A DNA stretch of 64,000 nucleotides from Acidobacteriota bacterium (GCA_022826825.1 JAJDUD010000061.1:62001-126000), one strand, 5' to 3'; numbered from the stretch's first letter, positions 36,312 to 45,252 are shown. The notes: a model not told the origin generated them from the sequence alone. Made by a program: numbers and translations.

Positions 36312-36746
36312 ATGACCAGCCTGTTCGTGATGTTCCTGGCGCTGCCGAGCGCGGTGGAGTGGAAGACCTTCGAGTACATGGGAGTGCACGGAGCCGAATT
36401 CGTCGTCCGGGAACACACCGGAATCCTGGTCCAGTGCAACGAGGAGCAGGAGCAGATTCTCATGACGGTGCACGTCCCGCATGAGGAAACCAGCCCGTCC
36501 GGCACCCAGCACCGGACGCTCTACGTGCAGATCGACGGAGGGGACACCCGGAGCATCGAAAAGACGGAGGACCGGCCCTTTCCCGGGATCTTCCAGTTCG
36601 AGCCGGAGGAATGGTTCGTGGACTTCCTGCTCGCCGGCGGCAGCCTGGCGGTTCGATTCGAGGGCGAGACCATGGAGGCGCCGGTGGACGCGGCCATCAT
36701 GAAGATGACCCTCGACCACTGCACGGGCGGAACACACGTTCACTGA
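36312..36746 (+). CDS. Hypothetical protein
   Basis: 144 residues from the ATG at 36312, which has an AAGGAG site; longer readings start without one. The N-terminus (TSLFVMFLALPSAVEW) looks like a short signal peptide. The rest is acidic with CNEEQEQILMTVHV, RTLYVQIDGGD and an end TGGTHVH. No family recognised. It is divergent from the acyl-CoA dehydrogenase with 175 bases between. Confidence 0.75.
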   Translation: MTSLFVMFLALPSAVEWKTFEYMGVHGAEFVVREHTGILVQCNEEQEQILMTVHVPHEETSPSGTQHRTLYVQIDGGDTRSIEKTEDRPFPGIFQFEPEEWFVDFLLAGGSLAVRFEGETMEAPVDAAIMKMTLDHCTGGTHVH

Positions 36747-36793
36747 GGAGGTCGCGGGCCGGCGCGCGCCGGGAAACTCCCGGCGCCGAACGC

Positions 36794-36964
36794 TCAGGAA
36801 CCGATCAGTTCCGCGATGCGGACCCCGAGGAAGTACGGCCACACGAAGAGGCCCAGCAAGCCGCGCCAGAAGCTCAGATCCAGGAAACCGATGGTGAACA
36901 GCCATCCGACCGTCCACAGGCCGAAGCCCAGTCCGCCCTGATCGATCTTGATCCGCTGGGTCAC
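36794..36964 (-). CDS. Small two-helix membrane protein
   Basis: 56 residues from the GTG at 36964. A GTG six codons earlier (36982) is in frame, but GGAGGAG lies just after it and at proper distance from 36964, so the ribosome site decides for the shorter form. Two hydrophobic segments (FGLWTVGWLFTIGFL and GLLGLFVWPYFLGV) suggest a hairpin in the membrane. Small proteins of this type are common but uncharacterised. Confidence 0.7.
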   Translation of the reverse strand: MTQRIKIDQGGLGFGLWTVGWLFTIGFLDLSFWRGLLGLFVWPYFLGVRIAELIGS

Positions 36965-37020
36965 TCGCGATTTCTCCTCCACGGCCGGATCATCCTAACG
37001 TCCGCCGTCCGAGCATCCCG

Positions 37021-37848
37021 TCAGGCTGATTTCGGGCGGCCGGAGAAGGTATCCATGGCCACGTGGATCCCGAAGAAGGATGCGATCGGATCGAGCCAGC
37101 GGACGGGGAGCAGGCGCAACAGTTTCAGGGAGTGGACGAACCAGGGAAGGACGACCACGGCGCGATTCCTCTCAACCGCGCGGATCACGGCGTTGGCGAC
37201 CCGCTCCGGTTCGAGGATCGGCAACAGGAAGGGGAAGCGGGTGCGAACCCCGGCGAACATGCCGGTGCCCACGAAGAACGGGCAGATCAGGCTCGTTCCG
37301 ACACCGGGCGCCGTGCGGCGCAACTCGGCCCGCAGCGATTCATGGAAGCCGACCGCGCCGAATTTGGAAGCGCAGTAGTCGGAGAGTCCGCACGTCCCGA
37401 TCAGGCCACCCGCCGACGCCATCGTGACCACGTGCCCCGCCCCGGCTTCGATCATGGCCGGCAGCACGGCCTGCGTCGTCCAGAAGAGCGCCGCGGTGTT
37501 GATCCGCAGCGTGCGCTGCACCTCCTCCGGCGAAAGCTCCGTGAGACGTTTCCCGGAAACCACGCCGGCGTTGTTGATCAGGACGTCCACGTTGCCGAAG
37601 GAAGCCGCGAGACGTTCCGCCGCTTTCGCCACCGCGTCGGGGTCCCCGACGTCCACCGCCTCTGAAACGACCCCTTGATGCCCGCCTCGACGAGCGGCGG
37701 CAATTCGGGCGGCCGCGTCCGGCAGCGCCCCCAGGTTGACGTCCCAGATGGCGACGTGAGCGCCCCGGGCCGCCGCGCCGCACGACACGAGCAGACCCAT
37801 GCCCTGAGCTCCGCCCGTGACCAGCACCCGGCGGCCTTCCAGCTTCAC
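37021..37848 (-). CDS. SDR-family oxidoreductase
   Basis: 275 residues. The Rossmann motif TGGAQGMG, NNAG, the Ser of TMASAGG and the YCASK catalytic pair identify a classical short-chain dehydrogenase; a hydrophobic C-terminal segment (LPWFVHSLKLLRLLPVRW) resembles the membrane-associated SDR16C/retinol-dehydrogenase-like group. It would oxidise or reduce a lipid-like alcohol or ketone. GTG start overlaps the symporter stop (GTGA). Substrate unknown. Confidence 0.9.
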   Translation of the reverse strand: MKLEGRRVLVTGGAQGMGLLVSCGAAARGAHVAIWDVNLGALPDAAARIAAARRGGHQGVVSEAVDVGDPDAVAKAAERLAASFGNVDVLINNAGVVSGKRLTELSPEEVQRTLRINTAALFWTTQAVLPAMIEAGAGHVVTMASAGGLIGTCGLSDYCASKFGAVGFHESLRAELRRTAPGVGTSLICPFFVGTGMFAGVRTRFPFLLPILEPERVANAVIRAVERNRAVVVLPWFVHSLKLLRLLPVRWLDPIASFFGIHVAMDTFSGRPKSA

Positions 37849-39293
37849 CGGGAGTCACCCGCCGGACGCGCGAAGTACGGCGCGAGCGCCGATTCCGGAG
37901 GGGCGGCGGTGAACCGGCTCACCGCCACCCCCAGCACGAGGGAGACGACGACCCCTGGCGCCGCGGGATGGATCAGTTCCGGGCCCCAGCCGGGCCAGGG
38001 CAGCACCCCGCTCTGCCAGACGAAGACCCCCGCGACGCCCCCCACCATGGCGGCGAGGGCGCCCTCCCGGGTGAGGCCGCGCCAGAGGACGCCGAGGACG
38101 ACCGGGACGAAGAACGCGCTCGCCATGATCGCAGTGAAGAGCAGCACGATGAACTGCACCAGCTCTCCCTCGCCGACGCCGCTCAGGATCAGCACCAGCG
38201 GCGCGATGCCGACGATCAGGATCCCGAAGCGCGCCGCCAGCATCCTCGCCCGCGGGCTGGCGCCCGGCCTCAGGACGCCCAGCAGATCGTGGGAGAGCGC
38301 CGATCCGGCAACCAGCAGCAGCGAGTCCACGGTGGACATGATGGCCGAAACCACGGCGGCCAGCAGCACCGTCCCGAGGACGGGGGGCAACGCGTAGGAC
38401 GCGATCAGCGGCATGGCCAGATCCCCGCTCGGGAGGATCGGGAACAGCCCCATCGCCCCGAGCGCGATGAGGAAGACCAGCAGGTTCACCCCGGTGGCCA
38501 CGATCATGGCGAGGAACAGGCCCCGCCGGATCTCCCGCTGGCCGCGCATGGCGTAGAGACGCACCAGCTTTTCGGGGGTGGCGACGCCTCCGAGCAGGAA
38601 GGAAATCCCCATCGTGAACAGCAGCACGCCCGGAAGCGCGCCGAATTCGAAGGCTTCGGGCCGCAGGGTCTCCACGGCGGCGAACAGCGGACCCGGCCCT
38701 CCAAGCAGGCGGAAGACCATCGGAACGGCCACCAGGGCGCCGATCACCATGACCACCAGTTGCACGAGGTCGGTGTAGACCACCGCCACCATCCCCCCGA
38801 TCGCGGTGTAGGCGAGCAGGATGACCGTGAAGAACACCATCCCCCAGACCGCCGGAATCCCGAACACGGTCTCGGCGATCAACCCGCCGGCGATCACCTG
38901 CGCCTGCACGTACACGGTGGCCGCGATCAGGATCACTACCGCGGCGAGCGCCCGGGCCCGCCGGCTGTAGTAGCGCCGCTCGATGAACGCCGGCAGGGTC
39001 AGCTCCCGGGTGCGGGCGAAGCGCGGACCGAGAAAACCGGCCATGAACCAGTAGCTGAACGGGATGAACAGCACGAGCCAGGTGAACTCCCAGCCCACCG
39101 TGTGGATCACCCCCACGGTGCCGATGTAGGTGCCGGCGCTCGCGTGGGTGGCGGCGAGGGTGGCGCCGCCGAGGAGCCAGCCGAGCTTGCCCCCGGCGAT
39201 CCAGTAGTCGCCCTCGGTGCGCGTTCGGCGCAGCGCGACCACCCCGATGGCGAAGATCGCCGCGAGATAGGCGCCGAAGACGATCGCGGTCAA
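37845..39293 (-). CDS. Sodium:solute symporter (SSS family)
   Basis: 482 residues with about 13 membrane helices. The N-terminus RTRTEGDYWIAGGKLGWLLGG and ATHASAGTYIGTVG are typical of PanF/PutP-like symporters. The start is a TTG overlapping the TGA of the 41-residue gene upstream (TTGA). Substrate may be an organic acid, amino acid or sugar. Coupled genes on both sides (a small membrane protein before, an SDR after) suggest one transport-and-conversion unit. Confidence 0.9.
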   Translation of the reverse strand: MTAIVFGAYLAAIFAIGVVALRRTRTEGDYWIAGGKLGWLLGGATLAATHASAGTYIGTVGVIHTVGWEFTWLVLFIPFSYWFMAGFLGPRFARTRELTLPAFIERRYYSRRARALAAVVILIAATVYVQAQVIAGGLIAETVFGIPAVWGMVFFTVILLAYTAIGGMVAVVYTDLVQLVVMVIGALVAVPMVFRLLGGPGPLFAAVETLRPEAFEFGALPGVLLFTMGISFLLGGVATPEKLVRLYAMRGQREIRRGLFLAMIVATGVNLLVFLIALGAMGLFPILPSGDLAMPLIASYALPPVLGTVLLAAVVSAIMSTVDSLLLVAGSALSHDLLGVLRPGASPRARMLAARFGILIVGIAPLVLILSGVGEGELVQFIVLLFTAIMASAFFVPVVLGVLWRGLTREGALAAMVGGVAGVFVWQSGVLPWPGWGPELIHPAAPGVVVSLVLGVAVSRFTAAPPESALAPYFARPAGDSR

Positions 39294-39415
39294 AGCCGGC
39301 CGTCCTCGCGGTGGTCACGGGACTCCCGGCGCTCCAGCCGCCGCATCCAGAACCAGTAGGCGAGCAGGATGGCGCCGAAGACCGCGAACAGGCCCCAGAA
39401 GGAAAAGCGGGTCAT
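39290..39415 (-). CDS. 41-residue membrane protein upstream of the symporter
   Basis: Reads MTRFSFWGLFAVFGAILLAY then a charged tail rich in R and E. One membrane helix. Its ATG overlaps the stop of the upstream gene (ATGA) and its TGA overlaps the symporter TTG start (TTGA), so all three are translationally coupled. Small proteins directly before SSS symporters are known (for example the DUF997/YhdT type before PanF), but this one is shorter; an accessory role for the symporter is inference. Confidence 0.75.
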   Translation of the reverse strand: MTRFSFWGLFAVFGAILLAYWFWMRRLERRESRDHREDGRL

Positions 39416-40020
39416 CGGGGGTTCGCGGAACGCGACGGCGCGAGAAGCCGGCGCGCCCCGAAGACGCCCAGTCCCATCAGGAGGAGCGCCACGGCCCCGT
39501 CCACGAAAGTAGCCAGACCGATCACGGTGCCCTCCCCGGGCACGAGCCGGAACCGGAGGAACGATGGCGGCGCCGGAAGGTGCGTTTCGAGAGTCCCGCC
39601 CCCGCCGCCGTCCCCCCGGAGCGCCGGGAAGGAGTCCGCGATCCGGTAGCCGGGGGGCGCGGTGATGCTTGCCGCAAAAGCCGAGTCGGCCCCCGGTTCG
39701 GGGGCGTGGTCGGGGAGCGGCACCGGGACATGGACCCAGCCGGTCTCATCGGGCTCCACGCTGTCCCGGAACAGGAGCGCCCCCGCCGGGTCCCGTTCGA
39801 ACCGCACCGGCGTCCGCCGCCAGTCCGTCTCCGGGGACGGCGCGAGGACATGGAACGCCGTGGAACCGGCGAACGGGTGGCTCGGGGGGATCCGCGTGCG
39901 GACCGCCGCCTGGGCGGGACTCTCGAAGGCCACCGTCATCTCCGCGGCTTCCGGTTGAGCCGCGACGGCGCCCGCCGGCAGGAAGAGGGCCAGCCCCAGC
40001 CAGCGGAGAGCGCGGGGCAC
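39412..40020 (-). CDS. Hypothetical exported protein with C-terminal anchor
   Basis: 202 residues from GTG 40020, six bases after the dipeptidase stop. A signal peptide (LGLALFLPAGAVAAQ) precedes an extracytoplasmic domain with FHVLAPSPETDWRRTPV, and a C-terminal helix VDGAVALLLMGLGVFGARRLL anchors it. No family recognised. Coupled with the dipeptidase upstream and the small protein downstream. Confidence 0.75.
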   Translation of the reverse strand: MPRALRWLGLALFLPAGAVAAQPEAAEMTVAFESPAQAAVRTRIPPSHPFAGSTAFHVLAPSPETDWRRTPVRFERDPAGALLFRDSVEPDETGWVHVPVPLPDHAPEPGADSAFAASITAPPGYRIADSFPALRGDGGGGGTLETHLPAPPSFLRFRLVPGEGTVIGLATFVDGAVALLLMGLGVFGARRLLAPSRSANPR

Positions 40021-40025
40021 TGGAT

Positions 40026-41240
40026 TCAGGCCCAGACTTCCCTCAGCACCCGGAGCGCGTTCCCGCCCATCACCTTGCCGATGTCCCCGTCGGAATAGCC
40101 GTGCTTCACCAGCCAGCGCAGGATGTTCGTCGAGCCCTCCACCGGATTCTCGATCCCGGCGACGTAGGGAACCCGGTCGAAGTCGGGCGTGTTGCTGCCG
40201 GTGCTGGCCTTCCTGATGGAAAGCGCCGACGCGTACACCCCGTGGAGCCCCACGTGGTCGCCGAACACCGTGTCCGGCCCGAAGCCGACGTAGTCCATCC
40301 CCACGAGGTCCTTCACGTACTCGAAGTGCTCCATGAAGGACTCGAGGCTGTGCCGGGGATGGTTCTCGGTGAGCGTCGTGTGCGGGGCGGCCTCGATCCC
40401 GATGATGCCTCCCTTGTCGGCGCAGGCCTTCAGCACGTCGTCCGGGGCCATCCGCCGGGTGTTCCAGAGCGAGCGGGCGCCGATGTGGGTGATCGAGACG
40501 GGCCTTTCGCTCGCCGCGATGACATCCAGGGTCGTCTGGTCGCCGCAGTGCGCGGTGTCGATCAGCATTCCGACCTTGTTCATCCGTTCCACCACCTGGT
40601 GCCCGAACGCGGTCAGCCCCCCGTCGTTCGCTTCCTTCAGCCCGCTCCCGAGCGCGTTCGATTCGCTGTAGGTGATCCCCATCTCGCGGACGCCGAACCC
40701 GTGGAGGACTTCCACGCGATCGAGTTCGTTCTCGATGGGCGCCGCGCCTTCGATGGCCGCCACCCAGGCGAGCCGTCCCTCGGCGTGGGCCCGGAGGATG
40801 TCGTCCACCGTCTTGCAGTGAATGAGGAAGTCCTGGTGGGCGATGTCCGCGAGGCGCATCCCGAGATCGTGGAGGACCTCGTTCCACTTCCAGCCCGTCC
40901 GTGACTCGATTCGGCAGATGCCGTCGAGCAGGTTGTCGAACACGCAGTCCCAGTCGGACTGGGCGAGCGCCTCGAAGGGAGTGAAGACCCTCCCCTCGCG
41001 AACGTAAGCCGGCGTCCGGTGGATGTCCCGCGGGAAGCTGCCGAGATGTTCGTGCAGCGAAATCAGCACCAGCTCGCTCGCGAGGCGCTCCGCGCGCGCC
41101 TCCTCTTCGGCGGAGAGCGGAACGGGGTGCGCCGGGAAGAGTTCGGCGTCGTCCACCAGCTCTTCGGGCAGGTAGTCCTCGCCCGGAGTCAGGTAGCCGA
41201 AAGAGCGGTACCCGTCCGCGCCGCGCTTGTTGCGTCCCAT
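40026..41240 (-). CDS. Membrane-dipeptidase-like metallohydrolase (peptidase M19)
   Basis: 404 residues. The zinc ligands of renal dipeptidase are recognised: E164 in AAIEGAAP, H231 in DTAHCG and H252 in ITHIGARS. The first ligand pair, normally H-x-D, reads H63-E-H65 (LHEHLG), which is unusual. No signal peptide is visible, so a cytoplasmic dipeptidase or amidohydrolase is likely. Known members cleave dipeptides, including D-amino acid containing ones. First gene of the coupled run towards the symporter. Confidence 0.88.
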   Translation of the reverse strand: MGRNKRGADGYRSFGYLTPGEDYLPEELVDDAELFPAHPVPLSAEEEARAERLASELVLISLHEHLGSFPRDIHRTPAYVREGRVFTPFEALAQSDWDCVFDNLLDGICRIESRTGWKWNEVLHDLGMRLADIAHQDFLIHCKTVDDILRAHAEGRLAWVAAIEGAAPIENELDRVEVLHGFGVREMGITYSESNALGSGLKEANDGGLTAFGHQVVERMNKVGMLIDTAHCGDQTTLDVIAASERPVSITHIGARSLWNTRRMAPDDVLKACADKGGIIGIEAAPHTTLTENHPRHSLESFMEHFEYVKDLVGMDYVGFGPDTVFGDHVGLHGVYASALSIRKASTGSNTPDFDRVPYVAGIENPVEGSTNILRWLVKHGYSDGDIGKVMGGNALRVLREVWA

Positions 41241-41279
41241 GAATCGATGCTACCAGCGGGCACCCCACCGGCCTCCCGA

Positions 41280-41770
41280 TGGCGCACCCGGATTGAAACG
41301 CCGGCCTCCGGCCAGTGGCTGTGAAAATGCAACCCGCCCGATGACGGGGACGGCGAGGAGCGCCGGGAGCGCCGGTCTTCAGACCGGCATCGCCCGCGCA
41401 GCGGGCGAAACTCCTGGGCTTCCTTTCGCCGCATGGCGCCCCCGTCAAAGGGAATGGCGCGACGACAACCGCGCCCGCGTACTCCGCTTTCGCCGTCTTC
41501 GTTTCGGGTCCTCGCAATGTGGCGCGATGGCGCCGGGAGTTTCGCGGCCTGCGGCCGCGATGCCGGTGTGAACACCGGCGCTCCTAGTCTGAGGACCGGC
41601 GCTCCTGGCACCTCGCCATTTTCATGACGGGCGGGGTGCGTAGGAGGACGCGCGCATGGGCGTTTCTCCCGGTGGGGGCCGGCATCGCGCGGTAGCGCGA
41701 AACCAGCGCTACCGGGAGTCCGGCAGATTTCCACCGTAGTCCAAACCTGCCGCGGCAGATTTGGACCAGC
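41280..41770 (+). repeat. Intergenic mosaic of palindromic repeats, copy 1
   Basis: No gene in this 530-base gap. It holds GCCGGTCTTCAGACCGGC (41371-41388), GCCGGTGTGAACACCGGC (41562-41579), CGCGGCCTGCGGCCGCG (41543-41559) and an inverted repeat at 41740-41765. The edge motif GGCTGTGAAAATGC (about 41317-41330) recurs at 46941 and, inverted, at 63460-63479. The stretch 41614-41707 recurs inverted at 63116-63217 with about 90% identity by eye. Confidence 0.8.
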
Positions 41771-41772
41771 GG

Positions 41773-42681
41773 TTAAACCTGCCGCGTTCCCGGCGCGATG
41801 GTGATGCCGGCGGCGTCCTCGCAGTAGCGCGCGATCGCCGCGTGGTCCTCGCGGGCGCGGCCGTTGTCCACCAGCGTCTTCACGAACTGCCGGACGATCG
41901 TGGTGATCGGAATCGGACTGGCGCTTCCGGCAGCGGCGGCGAGCGCGTTGTTGAGGTCCTTGAGGTGGAGTTCGAGGCGGAACCCCGGCTTCCAGTCGCC
42001 CGCGATCATCTTTCCCGCCTTGGCGTTCAGGACGGCGCTCCCGGCGAGGCCGCCCTGAATCGCGGCCACCACCGTCCGCGGATCGAGTCCGGAGCGCACC
42101 GCGAAGACGAGGGCCTCTCCCACGGCCTGGATGTTCGCGGCCACGATCATCTGGTTCGCGAGCTTCACCGTATTGCCGGCGCCGGCCGGGCCACAGTGGA
42201 CCGCGCTCTTGCCGAGGACATCGAATACCGGACCGAGCGCCCGGAAGGCGGCCTCGTCCCCGCCCGCCATGATCGCGAGCTCCCCGGCGATGGCGCCGGG
42301 CTCACCTCCGCTCACCGGGGCATCCACGAAGGCGACCCCGCGCTCGCTGGCGGCGGCGGCGATCTTTCGGGAGACCCCGGGCTCGATCGAGGACATGTCG
42401 GTGACCAGCCCCGGGAGTTCCGCCGCCGCCAGGACGCCGTCCGGGCCGAGCATCACGAGTTCCGAGTCCGGCGAGTCCGGCAACATCAGGACGACCGCAT
42501 CCCGTCCTCCCGCGCATTCAGCACCCGACGAGGCGCGCCGGGCGCCGGCGGCAACCAATTCGTCCACCGGTCCCGGCGAGCGGCTGTGGACCGTGAGGTC
42601 GAACCCCGCGGCCAGCAGATTCTTCGCCATGGGCTTCCCCATGACCCCGAGACCAATGAACCCGATCGTGTGGAGTGACAT
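41773..42681 (-). CDS. 3-hydroxyisobutyrate dehydrogenase-family / tartronate semialdehyde reductase
   Basis: 302 residues. N-terminal GFIGLGVMGKPMAKNL binds NAD(P), then VDAPVSGGEPGA and the catalytic Lys in GAGNTVKLANQ. The KDLNNAL block and length match 2-hydroxy-3-oxopropionate reductase (GarR/GlxR) closely, although other beta-hydroxyacid dehydrogenases share them. No glyoxylate genes are adjacent. Divergent from the arsenosugar-type operon with 120 bases between. Confidence 0.9.
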   Translation of the reverse strand: MSLHTIGFIGLGVMGKPMAKNLLAAGFDLTVHSRSPGPVDELVAAGARRASSGAECAGGRDAVVLMLPDSPDSELVMLGPDGVLAAAELPGLVTDMSSIEPGVSRKIAAAASERGVAFVDAPVSGGEPGAIAGELAIMAGGDEAAFRALGPVFDVLGKSAVHCGPAGAGNTVKLANQMIVAANIQAVGEALVFAVRSGLDPRTVVAAIQGGLAGSAVLNAKAGKMIAGDWKPGFRLELHLKDLNNALAAAAGSASPIPITTIVRQFVKTLVDNGRAREDHAAIARYCEDAAGITIAPGTRQV

Positions 42682-42802
42682 GATGGCCGGACGCTAGCAG
42701 GTCCGACGGGAGGTTTCCGCGTGGATCGGGATGGAGTCCCCACGCCCCCGCGCGGCGCGCTAGCCTTGCGGACGAACACTCAAGAACGATTGGAGACAGT
42801 AG

Positions 42803-43135
42803 GTGAGCCACTACTACGACGACCATGATTTGTCTCGTTTCGGGGACATGGGCCGGAACGCGCCGGACCTTTGGGAAAAGTTCAACGACTGGTATCAGGC
42901 GACGTTCCAGGAGGGATCGCTCTCCGGGCGGGAGAAGGCGCTGATCGCGCTCGGCGTCGCGCACGCCCTGCAGTGTCCCTACTGCATCGACGCCTGGTCG
43001 CAGGAATGCCTCGAGAAGGGTTCGAACCTCGACCAGATGACGGAGGCGGTCCACGTCGCCGCCGCCATCCGGGGCGGGGCCGCGCTCGTCCACGGCGTCC
43101 AGATGCGGAAACGGAACGCCCAGTTGAGCATGTAG
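42803..43135 (+). CDS. Arsenosugar biosynthesis-associated peroxidase-like protein
   Basis: 110 residues, GTG start with GGAGA upstream. Carboxymuconolactone decarboxylase/AhpD fold with the redox pair CPYC (ALQCPYCIDAW). Proteins of this exact size next to ArsS define an arsenosugar-associated subfamily. It may protect or reduce arsenic intermediates. arsS starts 4 bases after its stop, so both are in one operon. Confidence 0.88.
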   Translation: MSHYYDDHDLSRFGDMGRNAPDLWEKFNDWYQATFQEGSLSGREKALIALGVAHALQCPYCIDAWSQECLEKGSNLDQMTEAVHVAAAIRGGAALVHGVQMRKRNAQLSM

Positions 43136-43138
43136 TCC

Positions 43139-44158
43139 ATGGAAGCCCAACTGGAACTCCCGACCCGCAACGCGCATTTTTCGCCGCGTCCGTCCGAGAA
43201 CGGATTCCCGTCCTTCAATTCCCGGCTCGCGCGGCACGGCCTGCACCCGCTCCGCGCGACCGGCATCGACGTCTTCCAGATCAACGTCGGCAAGCTCTGC
43301 AACCAGACCTGCAGGCACTGCCACGTGGATGCGGGGCCGGACCGCACCGAGCGGATGACCCGCCAGACCGCCGAGGACTGCATCCGGGCGCTTGAACTGA
43401 CGGATGCGCCCACGGTGGACATCACCGGCGGCGCGCCGGAGCTGAACGAGAACTTCCGCTACCTGGTGGACGCGTCGAAGGCCCTCGGGCGGCACGTGAT
43501 GGACCGTTCGAATCTCACCGTCCTGCTCCTGCGCTCCCAGTCGGATCTGGCCCGGTTCCTCGCCGACCGGGAAGTCGAGATCATCGCCAGCCTCCCTTAC
43601 TTTCTGGCCGAGCGCACCGACGCGCAACGCGGCGCGGGCGTCTTCGACAAGTCCATCCAGGCGCTCAAGCTTCTGAACCGTCTGGGGTACGGACGGGAGC
43701 CGGCCCTCCGCCTCAACTTGGTCTACAACCCCACCGGGGCGTTTCTCCCGGGCGATCAGGATGCCCTGGAGCGCGAGTTCAAGCGGGAACTCGACCGGCG
43801 CTATCAGATCCGGTTCGACCGTCTCTTCGCGATCACGAACCTCCCGATCAGCCGTTTTCTCGACTTCCTGGTGGAAACCGGCAACTACGAGCAGTACATG
43901 GAGCGGCTGGTGAACGCCTTCAACCCGGCGGCGGCGCGCGCGGTCATGTGCCGGAACACCCTCTCCGTCAGTTGGGACGGCCGGCTCTACGACTGCGACT
44001 TCAACCAGATGCTGGACGAAACCGTAGGGTTCGGCGCGCCCACCCACATCCGGGACTTTTCCCCCGAACTGCTGGAGAACCGGCGCATCGTGACCGGCCT
44101 CCACTGCTACGGCTGCACCGCGGGCGCCGGTTCGAGTTGCGGAGGGACCACCGCCTGA
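43139..44158 (+). CDS. arsS: Arsenosugar biosynthesis radical SAM protein ArsS
   Basis: 339 residues. Radical SAM cluster CNQTCRHC (C54, C58, C61), ITGGAPELN, and a Cys-rich C-terminus (MCRNT...YDCDFNQ...CYGCTAGAGSSC) as in ArsS. It is proposed to transfer the SAM ribosyl group onto dimethylarsenite in arsenosugar synthesis. No ArsM methyltransferase is adjacent. Its TGA overlaps the ATG of the alcohol dehydrogenase. Confidence 0.93.
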   Translation: MEAQLELPTRNAHFSPRPSENGFPSFNSRLARHGLHPLRATGIDVFQINVGKLCNQTCRHCHVDAGPDRTERMTRQTAEDCIRALELTDAPTVDITGGAPELNENFRYLVDASKALGRHVMDRSNLTVLLLRSQSDLARFLADREVEIIASLPYFLAERTDAQRGAGVFDKSIQALKLLNRLGYGREPALRLNLVYNPTGAFLPGDQDALEREFKRELDRRYQIRFDRLFAITNLPISRFLDFLVETGNYEQYMERLVNAFNPAAARAVMCRNTLSVSWDGRLYDCDFNQMLDETVGFGAPTHIRDFSPELLENRRIVTGLHCYGCTAGAGSSCGGTTA

Positions 44159-45252
44159 TGCGCACGGCGCGGGCGGCGGTGCTGGCCGCGCCCGGCCGCC
44201 CCGCCGAACTCCGGGAGTTTCCGGTCCCGGCGCCCGGACCCGGGGAAATCCTGCTGGAGACCCTCGCGTCCGAGGTCTGCGGCACCGACGTGCACCTCCG
44301 GGACGGGCGCCTGGCCGGGGTGCCCTATCCGATCATCCCCGGCCACGTGAGCGTCGGCCGCGTCGTCGAAGCGAACGGGGTGGCGCGGGACGCGGTCGGC
44401 AATCCCCTCGCGCCCGGGAGCGTGGTGTCCTTCTTCGACGTCCACGCGACCTGCCACTCCTGTTACCAGTGCCTGGTGGCGCGCCAGCCGAACCGGTGCC
44501 CTTCACGCCGGGTGTACGGCATCACCTACTCCGCGGCGGACGGGCTGCTCGGCGGCTGGGCCGACAACATCCTGCTGCTGCCGGGCGTCCGGACGGTGGT
44601 GCTGCCCGAGCAACTCTCCGTGGAGGACCTCATCGGCGGAGGCTGCGGGCTCTTCACCGGGTTCGCCGCCGTGGACCGCGCCGAGATTCGCCTCGGCGAC
44701 AGCGTGGTCGTGCAGGGCGTCGGTCCGGTAGGCCTGGCGGCGATCGCCTTCGCCCGGACCTCCGGCGCCGGCACGATCGTGGCGGTGGGGGAGCCGGCGG
44801 CGCGCCGCGACCTCGCGCTCCGCATGGGCGCCGACGAGACGCTCGCGCTTGCAGACGCGCGTACCGAAGAACGGGCGGAACGGGTACGCGCCGCCACCGG
44901 CGGGCGCGGCGCCGACCTGGTCATCGAGGCCAGCGGCAACCCGCGGGCGGTCCCGGAGGGTTTCGCGATGCTTCGGGACGGGGGCCGGTATGTCATCGTC
45001 GGCCACTACACCGACGCCGGGACCGTCCCGGTCAACCCGCACGTCGACATCAATCGCAAGCACGCGGAAGTGCGCGGCCAGTGGGGCAGCGAATTCCACC
45101 ACTGGACCCGGGCCCTCGACACGCTCCTCCGCTACCGGGAACGGATCCCGTTCGCGGCGGTGATCGGCCGCCGCTACTGCCTGGAGGAAGCGAATCAGGC
45201 GCTCGACGATGTCGAAGCCCTCCGGGTAACCAAGGCGATCATCGTTCCCTGA
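44158..45252 (+). CDS. Zinc-dependent alcohol dehydrogenase of the arsenosugar operon
   Basis: 364 residues, ATGA overlap with arsS. MDR fold: catalytic Cys in VCGTDVH, structural zinc cysteines C-x2-C-x2-C-x7-C (CHSCYQCLVARQPNRC), and the NAD motif GVGPVGLAA. The usual GHE of the catalytic site reads GHV, losing the conserved Glu. Medium-chain dehydrogenases accompany arsS in some genomes, where they are thought to act on a sugar alcohol or aldehyde intermediate. Its end overlaps the convergent DUF488 gene by 14 bases. Confidence 0.88.
   Translation: MRTARAAVLAAPGRPAELREFPVPAPGPGEILLETLASEVCGTDVHLRDGRLAGVPYPIIPGHVSVGRVVEANGVARDAVGNPLAPGSVVSFFDVHATCHSCYQCLVARQPNRCPSRRVYGITYSAADGLLGGWADNILLLPGVRTVVLPEQLSVEDLIGGGCGLFTGFAAVDRAEIRLGDSVVVQGVGPVGLAAIAFARTSGAGTIVAVGEPAARRDLALRMGADETLALADARTEERAERVRAATGGRGADLVIEASGNPRAVPEGFAMLRDGGRYVIVGHYTDAGTVPVNPHVDINRKHAEVRGQWGSEFHHWTRALDTLLRYRERIPFAAVIGRRYCLEEANQALDDVEALRVTKAIIVP

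Noticed and set aside
41371-41579. CRISPR array in the repeat block
   Set aside because: The repeats are palindromes at irregular distances with no equal spacers and no cas gene.
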